A DNA stretch of 64,000 nucleotides, taken from positions 51,081 through 115,080 of the forward strand of contig NZ_BAJX01000009.1 of NCBI RefSeq assembly GCF_000613925.1, read 5' to 3'. A program made the position numbers and the translations under genes. The notes beneath the pieces are model-generated. The model was not told the DNA's origin. It searched no databases and saw only the letters and a list, made by a program, of their open reading frames with translations. How positions within the stretch are numbered: position 1 is the first letter of the stretch; the number at the start of each line of letters is the position of its first letter. This DNA comes from Prevotella histicola JCM 15637 = DNF00424. GTDB taxonomy: Bacteria; Bacteroidota; Bacteroidia; Bacteroidales; Bacteroidaceae. This document shows positions 10,487-20,226 of this stretch, in pieces.

Positions 10487-11040
10487 TGAATACAGCTCAG
10501 TTAAAGAAACAGTATAAGGAGCAGATTGTTCCAGCTTTGCAGAAGCAATTCAATTATTCTTCTGCTATGCAGGTCCCTGTTTTGAAGAAAATTGTTATTA
10601 ATCAAGGACTTGGTGACGCAACTCAGGATAAAAAGATTATTGAGGTTGCTGTCAACGAGATATCTTCTATAACAGGTCAGAAAGCTGTTGCAACATATTC
10701 AAAGAAGGATATTGCAAACTTCAAGCTACGTAAGAAAATGCCTATTGGCGTAATGGTTACTTTGCGTCGTGAGCGTATGTATGAGTTCCTTGAAAAACTT
10801 GTTCGTGTATCTTTGCCACGTATACGTGACTTTAAAGGTATAGAGAGTAAGTTTGATGGACGTGGAAATTATACTCTCGGTATAACCGAGCAGATTATTT
10901 TCCCAGAGATTAATATTGATCAGGTTGACCGTATCCAGGGTATGAATATTACTTTCGTTACATCAGCTAAGACTGATGAAGAAGGATATGCTTTGCTGAA
11001 AGGTTTCGGACTTCCATTCAAGAATGCTAAAAACGATTAA
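10486..11040 (+). CDS. rplE: Ribosomal protein L5
   Basis: This 184-residue protein binds 5S rRNA in the central protuberance. The motifs [11 protein letters not shown] (about 30-40) and [10 protein letters not shown] (about 106-115) are standard. It is translationally coupled to rplX by a one-base overlap. Confidence 0.97.
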   Translation: MNTAQLKKQYKEQIVPALQKQFNYSSAMQVPVLKKIVINQGLGDATQDKKIIEVAVNEISSITGQKAVATYSKKDIANFKLRKKMPIGVMVTLRRERMYEFLEKLVRVSLPRIRDFKGIESKFDGRGNYTLGITEQIIFPEINIDQVDRIQGMNITFVTSAKTDEEGYALLKGFGLPFKNAKND

Positions 11041-11045
11041 TTGAT

Positions 11046-11348
11046 ATGGCAAAAGAATCAATGAAAGCTCGCGAGGTAAAGCGTGCAAAGCTTGTAGCTC
11101 GTTATGCTGAAAAACGCGCAGCTCTGAAGAAGATTATCGCTACTTCAAGTGATCCTGAGGAGGCTTATGAGGCTGCTCGCAAGTTGCAGTCTATTCCAAA
11201 GAATGCTAACCCTATTCGTCTGCATAATCGTTGTAAGATTACAGGACGTCCAAAAGGATACATTCGTCAGTTTGGTCTCTCTCGTATCCAGTTCCGTGAG
11301 ATGGCATCTCAAGGACTTATTCCTGGTGTAAAGAAAGCAAGCTGGTAA
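11046..11348 (+). CDS. rpsN: Ribosomal protein S14, long zinc-free form
   Basis: This 100-residue 30S head protein is the long form without the two CxxC zinc pairs; only one Cys (in [10 protein letters not shown], near residue 62) is present. The C-terminal [19 protein letters not shown] is typical. It closes the first half of the spc segment; the next gene has its own promoter. Confidence 0.96.
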   Translation: MAKESMKAREVKRAKLVARYAEKRAALKKIIATSSDPEEAYEAARKLQSIPKNANPIRLHNRCKITGRPKGYIRQFGLSRIQFREMASQGLIPGVKKASW

Positions 11349-11362
11349 TCAAAAATATCGAC

Positions 11363-11414
11363 GCGGATAGTGAATTGTGAACATTATTTTGTATCTTTGC
11401 AGTTCATTATCCGC
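11363..11414. repeat. Inverted repeat surrounding the internal rpsH promoter
   Basis: GCGGATAGTGAATTG (11363-11377) is matched 13 of 15 by the complement of CAGTTCATTATCCGC (11400-11414). The 22-base centre holds the TATCTTTG box. It could be an operator or fold in read-through transcripts. Confidence 0.55.
11392..11399 (+). promoter_or_regulatory. Internal promoter -7 box (TATCTTTG) before rpsH
   Basis: A TAnnTTTG match lies in the 123-base gap between rpsN and rpsH, with TTG at 11375-11377 upstream. It implies the operon can be transcribed in two parts. A small hairpin (TCGGG/CCCGA, 11437-11451) follows in the predicted leader. Confidence 0.6.
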
Positions 11415-11471
11415 TTTCACGCGATTTTTAATATTGTCGGGGTAGTCCCGATTAATTAAACTTTTATATTT

Positions 11472-11867
11472 ATGACAGATCCAATAGCAGATTATCTGAC
11501 AAGACTCAGAAATGCAATCATGGCTCATCACCGTGTTGTTGAAGTTCCTGCGTCTAACTTGAAGAAATCTATCACAAAGATTCTCTTTGAGAAGGGTTAC
11601 ATCTTGAACTACAAGTTCGTTGAGGATGGTCCCCAAGGTTCAATCAAGGTCGCACTGAAGTACGATCCTGTAACAAAGCAGAGCGCTATCAAGAAGTTGA
11701 AGCGTGTCTCAACTCCAGGTCTTCGCCAGTATACTGGTTACAAAGACATGCCGAGAGTAATTAACGGGCTTGGAATCGCTATCCTTTCCACGTCTAAAGG
11801 TGTAATGACAGACAAGGAAGCCGCTGCTGAAAAGATTGGTGGTGAGGTTCTTTGCTACATTTATTAA
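11472..11867 (+). CDS. rpsH: Ribosomal protein S8
   Basis: This 131-residue 30S protein binds the central domain of 16S rRNA and in E. coli represses the spc operon. It starts MTDPIADYLTRLRNA and contains the STSKGVMTDKEA motif (about 109-120). It is the first gene after the internal promoter. Confidence 0.97.
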   Translation: MTDPIADYLTRLRNAIMAHHRVVEVPASNLKKSITKILFEKGYILNYKFVEDGPQGSIKVALKYDPVTKQSAIKKLKRVSTPGLRQYTGYKDMPRVINGLGIAILSTSKGVMTDKEAAAEKIGGEVLCYIY

Positions 11868-11881
11868 TTGGAGGATTGATT

Positions 11882-12448
11882 ATGTCTAGAATAGGTAAAT
11901 TACCAATTAGTATTCCTGCTGGTGTTACAGTTTCTATAAAGGATGGTGTTGTGACGGTAAAAGGTCCTAAGGGCGAGCTTTCTCAGAAAGTAGATTCTTC
12001 TATAAAAACTATTATAGAAGATGGTCAGATAACATTCGAAGTAGATGAAAATAATCCTGTAAATTATAAACAGAAGCAAGCATTCCATGGACTTTATCGT
12101 TCACTTGTCAACAATATGGTTGTTGGTGTTAGTGAAGGGTATAAGAAAACAATGGAACTCGTGGGTGTGGGTTATCGTGTTTCTAATCAAGGGAATTTAG
12201 TTGAGTTCTCTCTTGGTTATACGCATCCAATTTTTATCCAACTCCCATCAGAGGTTAAGGTTGAGACAAAGAGTGAGCGTAATCAGAATCCAATCATAAC
12301 GCTTGAATCTGCTGACAAGCAGCTGCTTGGTCTCATTTGTGCAAAGATCCGTTCTTTCCGTAAGCCTGAGCCGTATAAGGGTAAAGGTATCCTGTTCCAG
12401 GGTGAGGTTATTCGCAGAAAGTCTGGTAAGACAGCTGCAGCTAAGTAA
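11882..12448 (+). CDS. rplF: Ribosomal protein L6
   Basis: The start is set at 11882 (MSRIGKLPI), which has a GGAGG sequence at 11870-11874, rather than at the in-frame Met at 11852 that overlaps rpsH. This gives 188 residues, normal for L6. The protein stabilises the factor-binding region of the 50S subunit; the C-terminal RKPEPYKGKGI signature is present. Confidence 0.96.
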   Translation: MSRIGKLPISIPAGVTVSIKDGVVTVKGPKGELSQKVDSSIKTIIEDGQITFEVDENNPVNYKQKQAFHGLYRSLVNNMVVGVSEGYKKTMELVGVGYRVSNQGNLVEFSLGYTHPIFIQLPSEVKVETKSERNQNPIITLESADKQLLGLICAKIRSFRKPEPYKGKGILFQGEVIRRKSGKTAAAK

Positions 12449-12469
12449 CTTTTATAATTCATTACGATT

Positions 12470-12814
12470 ATGACAACAAAGAAAGAACAAAGAAGACTTA
12501 AGATAAAGTTTCGCATTCGTAAGAGTGTGAATGGAACTGCTGAGCGTCCTCGTTTGAGCGTTTTCCGTAGTAATAAGCAGATTTACGCACAGGTTATCAA
12601 TGATCTTACAGGTACTACCTTGGCTTCGGCATCTTCTCTCGGGCTTGAGAAACTGGCAAAGATTGAGCAAGCTAAGAAGGTTGGTGCACTCATAGCAGAA
12701 CATGCTAAAACTGCAGGTATTGAACAGGTTGTTTTTGACCGTAACGGTTATCTCTATCATGGGCGAGTACAAGCCTTGGCTGATGCTGCACGTGAAGGAG
12801 GACTTAAATTCTAA
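12470..12814 (+). CDS. rplR: Ribosomal protein L18
   Basis: This 114-residue 5S rRNA-binding protein is identified by [18 protein letters not shown] (about 25-42) and the C-terminal [23 protein letters not shown]. It lies between rplF and rpsE. Confidence 0.96.
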   Translation: MTTKKEQRRLKIKFRIRKSVNGTAERPRLSVFRSNKQIYAQVINDLTGTTLASASSLGLEKLAKIEQAKKVGALIAEHAKTAGIEQVVFDRNGYLYHGRVQALADAAREGGLKF

Positions 12815-12820
12815 ACGATT

Positions 12821-13333
12821 ATGGCAATGAATAGAGTAAAAGTAAATAGTGATGTAGAACTGAAGGATCGCCTGGTTGCTATCAATCGTGTGACTAAGGT
12901 TACTAAAGGTGGTCGTACTTTCACATTCGCAGCTATTGTCGTTGTAGGTGACGGTAATGGCGTTATTGGCTGGGGGCTAGGTAAAGCAGGTGAAGTAACT
13001 GCTGCCATTCAGAAAGGTACTGATGCCGCAAAGAAGAACCTTGTTAAGGTTCCTGTATTGAAAGGTACAGTTCCTCATGAGGCAGAAGCTCGTTTTAGTG
13101 GAGCTTATGTACTTCTTAAACCAGCTGCAGCTGGTACTGGGTTGAAAGCCGGTGGTGCTATGCGTGCTGTTCTAGAGAGTGCTGGTGTTACTGATGTGAT
13201 TGCAAAGTCAAAAGGGTCTTCTAACCCTCACAACCTTGTGAAAGCAACAATTGCAGCTCTAGCAGAAATGCGTGATGCATATACTATTGCTGGCGAACGT
13301 GGTATCAGTATGGATAAAGTATTTAATGGTTAA
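12821..13333 (+). CDS. rpsE: Ribosomal protein S5
   Basis: This 170-residue 30S protein controls decoding accuracy and lies at the mRNA channel. Conserved parts are [28 protein letters not shown] and [14 protein letters not shown]. It starts six bases after rplR. Confidence 0.97.
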   Translation: MAMNRVKVNSDVELKDRLVAINRVTKVTKGGRTFTFAAIVVVGDGNGVIGWGLGKAGEVTAAIQKGTDAAKKNLVKVPVLKGTVPHEAEARFSGAYVLLKPAAAGTGLKAGGAMRAVLESAGVTDVIAKSKGSSNPHNLVKATIAALAEMRDAYTIAGERGISMDKVFNG

Positions 13334-13352
13334 TAAATAGGAGATATATATA

Positions 13353-13529
13353 ATGGCAACAATAAAGGTTAAGCAAATTAAGAGCCGTATAGGTGCTCCT
13401 AAAGACCAAAAAAGCACTTTGCTTGCACTTGGCCTCCATAGGATTTCACAGGTTGTTGAAGTAGAAGATACTCCAAGCTGTCGCGGTATGATCCGTAAGG
13501 TACATCACCTGGTATCAGTAATTGATTAA
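13353..13529 (+). CDS. rpmD: Ribosomal protein L30
   Basis: This is a 58-residue protein beginning MATIKVKQIKSRIG and containing LLALGLHRISQVVEVED. Length, sequence and position between rpsE and rplO identify L30. A GGAG sequence (13340-13343) lies 10 bases before the start. Confidence 0.95.
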   Translation: MATIKVKQIKSRIGAPKDQKSTLLALGLHRISQVVEVEDTPSCRGMIRKVHHLVSVID

Positions 13530-13555
13530 TTAATCTTTAAAAAGAAACAGTAATT

Positions 13556-14002
13556 ATGAAATTAAATAATTTGAAACCAGCTGTTGGCTCTACACATTCA
13601 CGTCGTCGTATTGGTCGTGGTCCAGGTTCTGGACTCGGTGGTACTTCTACCCGTGGACATAAGGGTGCTAAATCTCGTTCTGGTTATAAGAAGAAGATAG
13701 GTTTTGAAGGTGGTCAGATGCCACTTCAGCGTCGTGTTCCTAAGGCTGGTTTTAAGAATATCAACCATAAGGAGTATTTCGCAGTAAATCTCTCAACTCT
13801 TCAAAAACTTGCTGAAAAAGACAACCTCACTAAAATTGGAATAGAAGAGCTAAAGGCCGCTGGCTTAACTAATGGCAAGCAGCTTGTAAAGGTTCTTGGT
13901 AATGGTGAGCTAAAAGCTAAGTTAGAAGTTTCAGCAAATGCTTTCTCTAAGACTGCCGAAGAAGCAATCAAGGCAGTTGGTGGTAACACAACTATAATCT
14001 AA
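13556..14002 (+). CDS. rplO: Ribosomal protein L15
   Basis: This 148-residue 50S protein has the glycine- and arginine-rich N-terminal extension (RRIGRGPGSGLGGTSTRGHKG) that penetrates 23S rRNA. Its stop is four bases before the preferred secY start. Confidence 0.97.
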   Translation: MKLNNLKPAVGSTHSRRRIGRGPGSGLGGTSTRGHKGAKSRSGYKKKIGFEGGQMPLQRRVPKAGFKNINHKEYFAVNLSTLQKLAEKDNLTKIGIEELKAAGLTNGKQLVKVLGNGELKAKLEVSANAFSKTAEEAIKAVGGNTTII

Positions 14003-14006
14003 ATTG

Positions 14007-15347
14007 ATGAAAAAGTTTATTGAGACACTGAAGAACTGTTGGAAAGTTGAGGACTTGCGTCAGCGCCTCCTCATCACCATTCTGTTCACAGCTATTTACC
14101 GCTTTGGTTCGTTTGTTGTGCTTCCTGGCATAAATCCGACCTTGTTGGAAAAATTGCAGTCACAGACCGCAGGCGGCCTTATGTCGCTTTTGGACATGTT
14201 CTCTGGTGGTGCATTTTCCCATGCGTCTATTTTTGCATTAGGAATTATGCCATACATCTCAGCTTCTATCGTTATGCAGCTTCTTGCTGTTGCAGTTCCT
14301 TATTTCCAAAAAATGCAACGTGAGGGCGAAAGTGGTACGAAGAAAATTAATTGGTATACGCGTGTCCTGACAGTAGTAATTCTACTGTTTCAGGCACCGT
14401 CCTACCTAATGAACTTAAAAATGCAAGCATCCGGTGCACTAGCTACAGGCATCGATTGGACTACATTTATGATTCCCGCAACAGTTATTCTTGCTGCAGG
14501 ATCAATGTTCATACTTTGGCTTGGTGAGCGCATAACGGACAAAGGGGTTGGTAATGGAATTTCTCTAATTATCATGATTGGTATCATCGCTAGATTGCCT
14601 CAGGCTTTCTTCCAGGAAGTTAGTAGTCGCTTTACGGCTATTACTAGTGGTGGTCTTGTTATGTTTATTGTAGAGTTAATCATTCTTTATGCCGTTGTAT
14701 GTGCATCAATCCTTCTGGTACAAGGAACTCGTAAAGTTCCAGTTCAGTATGCAAAACGTGTAGTAGGAAATAAACAATACGGTGGGGCACGTCAGTATAT
14801 ACCGTTGAAACTTTTCGCAGCCAATGTTATGCCTATCATCTTTGCTCAAGCTTTGATGTTCATTCCTTTGGCAATTGTTCAGTATTCAACTGATAATACA
14901 AGTTCAGTACTTCAGTCTCTCATGAATACTAAGAGTCTGACGTACAACTGCGTTTATGTAGTTCTCATTGTTGCATTTACCTATTTCTATACTGCGATTA
15001 CACTTAATCCGACCCAAATGGCTGAAGATATGAAGCGTAATAATGGCTTTATTCCAGGTGTTAAACCTGGAAAGGATACTGCTGACTACATTGATACTGT
15101 TATGTCACGCATTACATTCCCTGGAGCTTTCTTTATTGCTTTCATTGCTGTCATGCCTGCTTTGGCTGGTCTGTTGAATGTCCAAGATGCTTTTGGTCAG
15201 TTCTTCGGTGGAACCTCTTTGTTGATTCTCGTGGGTGTTGTTATTGATACTTTACAACAAATAGAGTCACATTTGATGATGCGGCATTACGATGGACTTC
15301 TAAATTCAGGTCATACACGTAATAATAATGGAGTTTCTGCTTATTAG
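14007..15347 (+). CDS. secY: Protein translocase subunit SecY
   Basis: This is the central channel of the Sec translocase in the inner membrane: 446 residues with ten predicted helices. The start at ATG 14007 (MKKFIETLKNCWK) is preferred over a TTG three bases earlier. The plug and TM2 region (GGLMSLLDMFSGGAFSHAS), FALGIMPYISASI and the cytosolic loop with RKVPVQYAKR are recognisable. It keeps its usual place between rplO and map. Confidence 0.96.
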   Translation: MKKFIETLKNCWKVEDLRQRLLITILFTAIYRFGSFVVLPGINPTLLEKLQSQTAGGLMSLLDMFSGGAFSHASIFALGIMPYISASIVMQLLAVAVPYFQKMQREGESGTKKINWYTRVLTVVILLFQAPSYLMNLKMQASGALATGIDWTTFMIPATVILAAGSMFILWLGERITDKGVGNGISLIIMIGIIARLPQAFFQEVSSRFTAITSGGLVMFIVELIILYAVVCASILLVQGTRKVPVQYAKRVVGNKQYGGARQYIPLKLFAANVMPIIFAQALMFIPLAIVQYSTDNTSSVLQSLMNTKSLTYNCVYVVLIVAFTYFYTAITLNPTQMAEDMKRNNGFIPGVKPGKDTADYIDTVMSRITFPGAFFIAFIAVMPALAGLLNVQDAFGQFFGGTSLLILVGVVIDTLQQIESHLMMRHYDGLLNSGHTRNNNGVSAY

Positions 15348-15363
15348 ATCTTTATCTTGAGAG

Positions 15364-16164
15364 ATGAATATATTTCTGAAGACAGAAGATGAAATAGAAC
15401 TTATGCGCGAGGCCAACCTGTTAGTGGGTAGAACCTTAGCTGAGGTTGGTCGTCATATAAAAGAAGGAGTGACTACTCTTTTCCTCGATAAGATTGCAGA
15501 GGAGTTCATCCGTGATAATGGAGCAATACCTACTTTTAAAGGTTTTCCTAATCCATATGGATCTCCCTTCCCAGGAAGTATATGTACATCAGTGAATGAT
15601 ATTGTCGTCCATGGTATCCCAAGCGAGGATGTTACTCTCAAAGATGGAGATATTATTTCTGTTGACTGTGGCACCTTGTTGAATGGATTCAATGGAGATA
15701 GTTGTTATACTTTTTGTGTTGGAGATGTTTGTGAAGAAGTAAAGAATTTACTTCATACAACGAAAGAAGCACTTTATAAGGGTATTGAAGTTGCTCAAGC
15801 TGGTCGTCATGTTGGTGATATCGGTCATGTTATCCAAGATTGTTGCCAGGCCAAGGGTTATGGTATCGTTCGAGAGCTTACAGGACACGGTATCGGGAGA
15901 GAGATGCATGAGGATCCAGCAATTCCTAATTATGGGAAGCGTGGCAGTGGAATTTTATTGAAGACAGGTATGTGTATTGCTATAGAGCCCATGGTAACTA
16001 TGGGTGGACGCGAAATAGGGATTCTACCTGATCGATGGAGTATAGCTACGCGTGATCGACAACCTGCATCACATTTTGAGCATACGGTTGCTATTCGTGC
16101 TGGGAAAGCGGATATTTTATCTTCGTTTGAAGAAATAGAACTTTTAGAAGGACAAAATTTTTAA
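15364..16164 (+). CDS. map: Methionine aminopeptidase, type I
   Basis: This 266-residue enzyme removes the N-terminal Met from nascent proteins. The five metal ligands are recognisable in VDCGTLLNGFNGDSC (two Asp), TGHGIGREMHEDP (His), IEPMV (Glu) and FEHTVAI (Glu). The N-terminal domain has no zinc-finger extension. It sits between secY and infA as in many bacteria. Confidence 0.95.
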   Translation: MNIFLKTEDEIELMREANLLVGRTLAEVGRHIKEGVTTLFLDKIAEEFIRDNGAIPTFKGFPNPYGSPFPGSICTSVNDIVVHGIPSEDVTLKDGDIISVDCGTLLNGFNGDSCYTFCVGDVCEEVKNLLHTTKEALYKGIEVAQAGRHVGDIGHVIQDCCQAKGYGIVRELTGHGIGREMHEDPAIPNYGKRGSGILLKTGMCIAIEPMVTMGGREIGILPDRWSIATRDRQPASHFEHTVAIRAGKADILSSFEEIELLEGQNF

Positions 16165-16170
16165 GTACAT

Positions 16171-16389
16171 ATGGCAAAGCAAACTGCAATAGAGCAGGAT
16201 GGAACTATTCTTGAGGCACTTTCAAATGCAATGTTCCGGGTTGAATTAGAAAATGGTGTCGACATCACAGCTCACATTTCTGGTAAGATGAGAATGCATT
16301 ACATTAAAATTTTACCAGGCGATAAAGTGAAAGTTGAGATGAGTCCGTATGATTTAACCAAGGGTCGAATAGTTTTCAGATACAAATAA
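16171..16389 (+). CDS. infA: Translation initiation factor IF-1
   Basis: This 72-residue single OB-fold protein occupies the 30S A site during initiation. Sequence [24 protein letters not shown] and the C-terminal GRIVFRYK are canonical. It starts six bases after map and precedes rpmJ. Confidence 0.97.
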   Translation: MAKQTAIEQDGTILEALSNAMFRVELENGVDITAHISGKMRMHYIKILPGDKVKVEMSPYDLTKGRIVFRYK

Positions 16390-16401
16390 ATAAATAGAGA
16401 T

Positions 16402-16518
16402 ATGAAGACAAGAGCATCATTAAAAAAGCGTACAGCTGACTGTAAGATCGTTCGTCGTAAAGGTCGTTTGTTCGTTATTAACAAGAAAAATCCTAAGTTC
16501 AAAATGCGTCAGGGCTAA
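16402..16518 (+). CDS. rpmJ: Ribosomal protein L36, zinc-free form
   Basis: This 38-residue protein begins [15 protein letters not shown] and ends FKMRQG. The zinc ligands of the Cys3-His type are mostly missing: positions 11, 27 and 33 are Thr, Asn and Phe, and only Cys14 remains. It is therefore the C-minus form. It follows infA by 12 bases. Confidence 0.95.
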   Translation: MKTRASLKKRTADCKIVRRKGRLFVINKKNPKFKMRQG

Positions 16519-16561
16519 GTTAAAAAAGTGTAAACAGGTGAGTAGTTTCATAAATAATACT

Positions 16562-16569
16562 TACCTTTG
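16562..16569 (+). promoter_or_regulatory. Internal promoter -7 box (TACCTTTG) before rpsM
   Basis: A TAnnTTTG match lies in the 98-base gap between rpmJ and rpsM, 48 bases before the rpsM start. It would drive rpsM, rpsK, rpsD, rpoA and rplQ as an alpha-operon unit. Confidence 0.6.
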
Positions 16570-16616
16570 CATGCTTTTTAGCGTTAACTGACATTATTTT
16601 AATTAATTATTAAACA

Positions 16617-16997
16617 ATGGCAATAAGAATTGTTGGAGTAGATTTGCCCCAGAATAAGCGTGGCGAAATCGCATTGACTTATATTTATGGTATAGGTCGA
16701 AGTAGTTCAGCAAAGATATTGGATAAGGCTGGTATTAGCCGCGACCTGAAGGTCAGCGAGTGGTCTGATGATCAAGCAGCCAAGATCCGTGAAATTATCG
16801 GTGCTGAATTCAAAGTTGAAGGTGATCTTCGTTCGGAGATCCAAATGAATATCAAGCGCCTCATGGATATAGGTTGCTATCGTGGTGTAAGACATCGTAA
16901 TGGTCTTCCTGTTCGTGGTCAGAGTACCAAGAACAATGCTCGTACCCGTAAGGGAAAGAAGAAGACTGTTGCTAATAAGAAGAAGGCTACTAAGTAA
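16617..16997 (+). CDS. rpsM: Ribosomal protein S13
   Basis: This 126-residue 30S head protein contacts P-site tRNA and 50S L5. [24 protein letters not shown] and the C-terminal RGLPVRGQ-type block ([22 protein letters not shown]) are diagnostic. It is first in the alpha segment. Confidence 0.97.
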   Translation: MAIRIVGVDLPQNKRGEIALTYIYGIGRSSSAKILDKAGISRDLKVSEWSDDQAAKIREIIGAEFKVEGDLRSEIQMNIKRLMDIGCYRGVRHRNGLPVRGQSTKNNARTRKGKKKTVANKKKATK

Positions 16998-17017
16998 TTC
17001 TAAGGAGGAAATTAATT

Positions 17018-17407
17018 ATGGCAAAGAAATCAGCAACATCTAAAAAAAGAAATGTAAGAGTTGACGCACTTGGACAGCTCCATGTACACAGCTCATTCAA
17101 TAACATTATTGTATCTTTAGCTAATAACGAGGGTCAGGTTATCTCTTGGTCTTCAGCTGGTAAGATGGGATTCCGTGGATCAAAGAAGAATACTCCTTAT
17201 GCTGCCCAAATGGCTGCAGAAGATTGTGCAAAGGTAGCTTTCGATCTCGGTCTTCGCAAGGTTAAGGCATATGTTAAGGGGCCTGGTAACGGTCGTGAAA
17301 GTGCTATTCGTGCGGTGAACGCTGCAGGCATTCAGGTAACAGAAATTGTTGACGTTACTCCATTGCCACACAACGGTTGTCGTCCTCCTAAGCGTCGTCG
17401 TGTATAA
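17018..17407 (+). CDS. rpsK: Ribosomal protein S11
   Basis: This 129-residue platform protein near the Shine-Dalgarno cleft carries the signature [13 protein letters not shown] and the C-terminal [18 protein letters not shown]. It is preceded by an AAGGAGG sequence at 17002-17008, unusually strong for this operon. Confidence 0.97.
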   Translation: MAKKSATSKKRNVRVDALGQLHVHSSFNNIIVSLANNEGQVISWSSAGKMGFRGSKKNTPYAAQMAAEDCAKVAFDLGLRKVKAYVKGPGNGRESAIRAVNAAGIQVTEIVDVTPLPHNGCRPPKRRRV

Positions 17408-17444
17408 TCACATCTTATAACTATTAAAAGAATTTATATTAATT

Positions 17445-18053
17445 ATGGCAAGATACATAGGTCCAAAATCTCGAATCGCACGTCGCTTCGGTGAACCAAT
17501 TTTCGGTGCAGATAAGGTATTAGCTAAGAGAAACTTCCCTCCAGGGCAGCATGGTAATAACCGTCGTCGCAAAGTATCTGAGTATGGTGCTCAGCTTGCA
17601 GAGAAGCAGAAGGCTAAATATACTTATGGTGTTTTGGAGCGTCAGTTCCGTAATCTGTTCGATAAGGCTGCTAAGGCAGATGGTATCACTGGTGAGGTCC
17701 TCCTTCAGAGTCTCGAGAGTCGTTTGGATAACGTAGTGTTCCGTCTTGGTATTGCACCAACTCGTGCTGCAGCTCGTCAGTTAGTAAGTCACAAGCATAT
17801 TGTTGTTAATGGTAATGTTGTTAACATTGCTTCATATCAGGTAAAAGCTGGTGACGTTGTTGGCGTTCGTGAGAAAGCTAAGTCTTTGGAGGTTATTGAA
17901 GCTGCATTAGCAGGTTTCAATCACAGCAAATATCCATGGATTGAATGGGATGAGAACACTAAGTGTGGTAAATTCCTTCATCGTCCAGACCGTGCTGACA
18001 TTCCAGAGAATATTAAGGAGCAATTAATCGTTGAGTTGTACTCTAAACAATAA
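17445..18053 (+). CDS. rpsD: Ribosomal protein S4
   Basis: This 202-residue primary 16S-binding protein has an S4 RNA-binding domain ([30 protein letters not shown], about residues 88-117, read in parts). In E. coli S4 represses the alpha operon. It lies 14 bases upstream of rpoA. Confidence 0.96.
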   Translation: MARYIGPKSRIARRFGEPIFGADKVLAKRNFPPGQHGNNRRRKVSEYGAQLAEKQKAKYTYGVLERQFRNLFDKAAKADGITGEVLLQSLESRLDNVVFRLGIAPTRAAARQLVSHKHIVVNGNVVNIASYQVKAGDVVGVREKAKSLEVIEAALAGFNHSKYPWIEWDENTKCGKFLHRPDRADIPENIKEQLIVELYSKQ

Positions 18054-18066
18054 AATCATTAAATTA

Positions 18067-19065
18067 ATGGCGATATTAGCATTTCAAAAACCTGATAAAG
18101 TAGTGATGCTGGAGGCCAATGACCATTTCGGCAAGTTCGAATTTCGTCCTCTTGAGCCTGGCTTTGGTGTTACCATTGGTAACTCTTTGCGCCGCATTCT
18201 TCTTTCATCGCTGGAGGGTTTTGCTATCAACACTATCCGAATTGCTGGTGTTGAGCATGAATTTTCTTCAGTCCCAGGTGTGAAGGAGGATGTAACCAAC
18301 ATCATCTTGAATCTCAAGCAGGTGCGATTCAAGCAAGTAGTAGAAGAATTCGAGAATGAGAAAGTTAGTATCACCGTAGAGAATTCCACCGAATTCAAAG
18401 CAGGTGATATTGGTAAGTATCTGACTGGATTTGAAGTGTTAAACCCGGATTTGGTGATTTGTCATTTAGACTCCAAGGCTTCTATGCAGATTGATTTAAC
18501 CATCAATAAGGGACGTGGTTATGTTCCTGCTGAGGAAAATCGTGAATTCTGCACTGATGTAAACGTACTCCCAATCGATTCCATCTACACCCCGATTCGT
18601 AACGTTAAATATGCTGTTGAACCATATCGTGTTGAGCAAAAAACCGATTATGACAAGCTAGTTGTTGAAGTTACGACTGATGGTTCCATTCATCCAAAAG
18701 ATGCTTTGAAAGAAGCAGCTAAGATACTTATTTATCACTTCATGCTTTTCTCTGATGAAAAGATTACACTTGAGAATCCTGATCAGGATGGAAACCAGGA
18801 ATTTGATGAAGAAGTATTGCATATGCGTCAACTTTTGAAGACTAAGTTGACAGACGCTAGTCTTAATCTAAGTGTTCGTGCACTTAACTGTCTCAAGGCA
18901 GCTGATGTTGAAACATTGGGTGACCTGGTTCAGTATAATAAGACTGATCTTTTGAAGTTCCGTAATTTTGGTAAGAAATCGCTTTCTGAGCTTGATGATT
19001 TGCTCGAGAGTCTGAATCTGTCGTTTGGAACCGACATTACAAAGTATAAATTGGATAAAGAATAG
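18067..19065 (+). CDS. rpoA: RNA polymerase alpha subunit
   Basis: The start at 18067 ([11 protein letters not shown]) avoids a 12-codon overlap with rpsD that the longer frame would need. The 332-residue product has the N-terminal dimerisation domain ([16 protein letters not shown]) and the C-terminal DNA- and activator-binding domain ([34 protein letters not shown]). It is co-transcribed with S4 and L17. Confidence 0.97.
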   Translation: MAILAFQKPDKVVMLEANDHFGKFEFRPLEPGFGVTIGNSLRRILLSSLEGFAINTIRIAGVEHEFSSVPGVKEDVTNIILNLKQVRFKQVVEEFENEKVSITVENSTEFKAGDIGKYLTGFEVLNPDLVICHLDSKASMQIDLTINKGRGYVPAEENREFCTDVNVLPIDSIYTPIRNVKYAVEPYRVEQKTDYDKLVVEVTTDGSIHPKDALKEAAKILIYHFMLFSDEKITLENPDQDGNQEFDEEVLHMRQLLKTKLTDASLNLSVRALNCLKAADVETLGDLVQYNKTDLLKFRNFGKKSLSELDDLLESLNLSFGTDITKYKLDKE

Positions 19066-19129
19066 TTGACAAGTTGTCTAAACAACATCAATAAGTTGAC
19101 GGGTTTATCCACAACAAGTAAAAAACAAA

Positions 19130-19612
19130 ATGAGACATAATAAGAAATTCAACCATTTGGGTCGTACTGCTGACCACCGCGCTGCATTGCTTTCAAACTT
19201 GGCAGTTGCTTTGATTCAGCACAAAAGAATCACTACGACTCTTGCTAAGGCAAAGGCTCTTAAGAAATATGTAGAGCCGTTGATTACACGTTCTAAGAAC
19301 GATACTACTAATTCACGTCGTGTGGTATTCCGTTATCTTCAGGACAAAGATGCAGTTACAGAACTTTTTAAAGAGATATCTGTTAAGGTTGCTGATCGTC
19401 CAGGTGGTTATACACGTGTGATTAAGCTTGGTACTCGCCAGGGCGATGCTGCTCAGATTGCATTCATCGAGTTGGTTGACTACAATGAGAATATGGCTAA
19501 GTCTCCAAAGGCTGAAGTTAAGAAGACTCGTCGTAGCCGTCGTTCTACAAAGAAGGCTGATGCACCTGCAGAGGCTGCAGAGAATGTTGTTGAAGAGGCA
19601 AAGGCTGAATAA
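19130..19612 (+). CDS. rplQ: Ribosomal protein L17
   Basis: This 160-residue 50S protein starts [17 protein letters not shown]. Relative to E. coli (127 residues) it has a C-terminal Lys/Ala/Glu-rich tail after about residue 125 that is probably disordered. It is the last gene of the supercluster and is followed by a strong terminator. Confidence 0.96.
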   Translation: MRHNKKFNHLGRTADHRAALLSNLAVALIQHKRITTTLAKAKALKKYVEPLITRSKNDTTNSRRVVFRYLQDKDAVTELFKEISVKVADRPGGYTRVIKLGTRQGDAAQIAFIELVDYNENMAKSPKAEVKKTRRSRRSTKKADAPAEAAENVVEEAKAE

Positions 19613-19641
19613 TTCGAATAGATTTTATCTCTATAATAAAA

Positions 19642-19674
19642 AACTCCCGGTACTTAATGTATCGGGAGTTTTTT
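19642..19674. terminator. Terminator after rplQ
   Basis: AACTCCCG(G)TAC pairs with GTA(T)CGGGAGTT around a short loop, followed by a T-run. An A-run on the left makes it usable in both directions, which suits the convergent gene ending at 19695. Confidence 0.9.
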
Positions 19675-19694
19675 ATTTGTGATAGTTAGCTTGT

Positions 19695-20216
19695 TTACTG
19701 TTTTAATATCCTTGACACATACCCATTATGTCGGAACCATTTATGTGCCCAGTTGGGTACCATAAAGATATAGCCAGAGATATCTTCGTGTGGGGCGCAG
19801 TCAAGTTGGTTGCCAATGATGTCTGCAGCTTCTTGTACAGATGTTCCGTATAAACGTGCTAATTCTTCGCGTATGAGCGTATATGTGATGTTACGGATAG
19901 AGGCTGCGTTGATGGGTTGATTTCCTAATAGAGCCAATAATTCTTCTTTAGAAGGGATTTTTACTTTTGGTCCTACTCGTAGTCCTTCAAAGCAGTATTC
20001 TCCATCTACTTTATACATTGTAAATCCATCTTTACGGTTGCGTTCATTACAGTCCTCTGCCATTTGACGTGCAATAGGGTGGGTGATACGTCGCAGTATC
20101 TCTGTGATAATCGGTTGATGGCGTAATTGTCCGTACGTATATCCTTCACTGTTGATTCCACCAGAACCCGATGGGATATCAGAGTCGGAGATTATGCATA
20201 ACTCTTTTCTTTCCAT
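19695..20216 (-). CDS. Unknown protein, last gene of the GTPase operon
   Basis: This 173-residue soluble protein is not recognised. It has no signal peptide or membrane helix. The N-terminus has a Ser/Gly-rich segment (ISDSDIPSGSGGINSEGYTYGQL); the C-terminal part (about 85-173) is alpha-helical with NITYTLIREELARLYG and a Trp/His-rich end (VPNWAHKWFRHNGYV). It lies 10 bases after the preceding gene, so it is probably co-transcribed with the dynamin-like GTPases. No function is proposed. Confidence 0.75.
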   Translation of the reverse strand: MERKELCIISDSDIPSGSGGINSEGYTYGQLRHQPIITEILRRITHPIARQMAEDCNERNRKDGFTMYKVDGEYCFEGLRVGPKVKIPSKEELLALLGNQPINAASIRNITYTLIREELARLYGTSVQEAADIIGNQLDCAPHEDISGYIFMVPNWAHKWFRHNGYVSRILKQ

Positions 20217-20226
20217 TTATTCTTGT

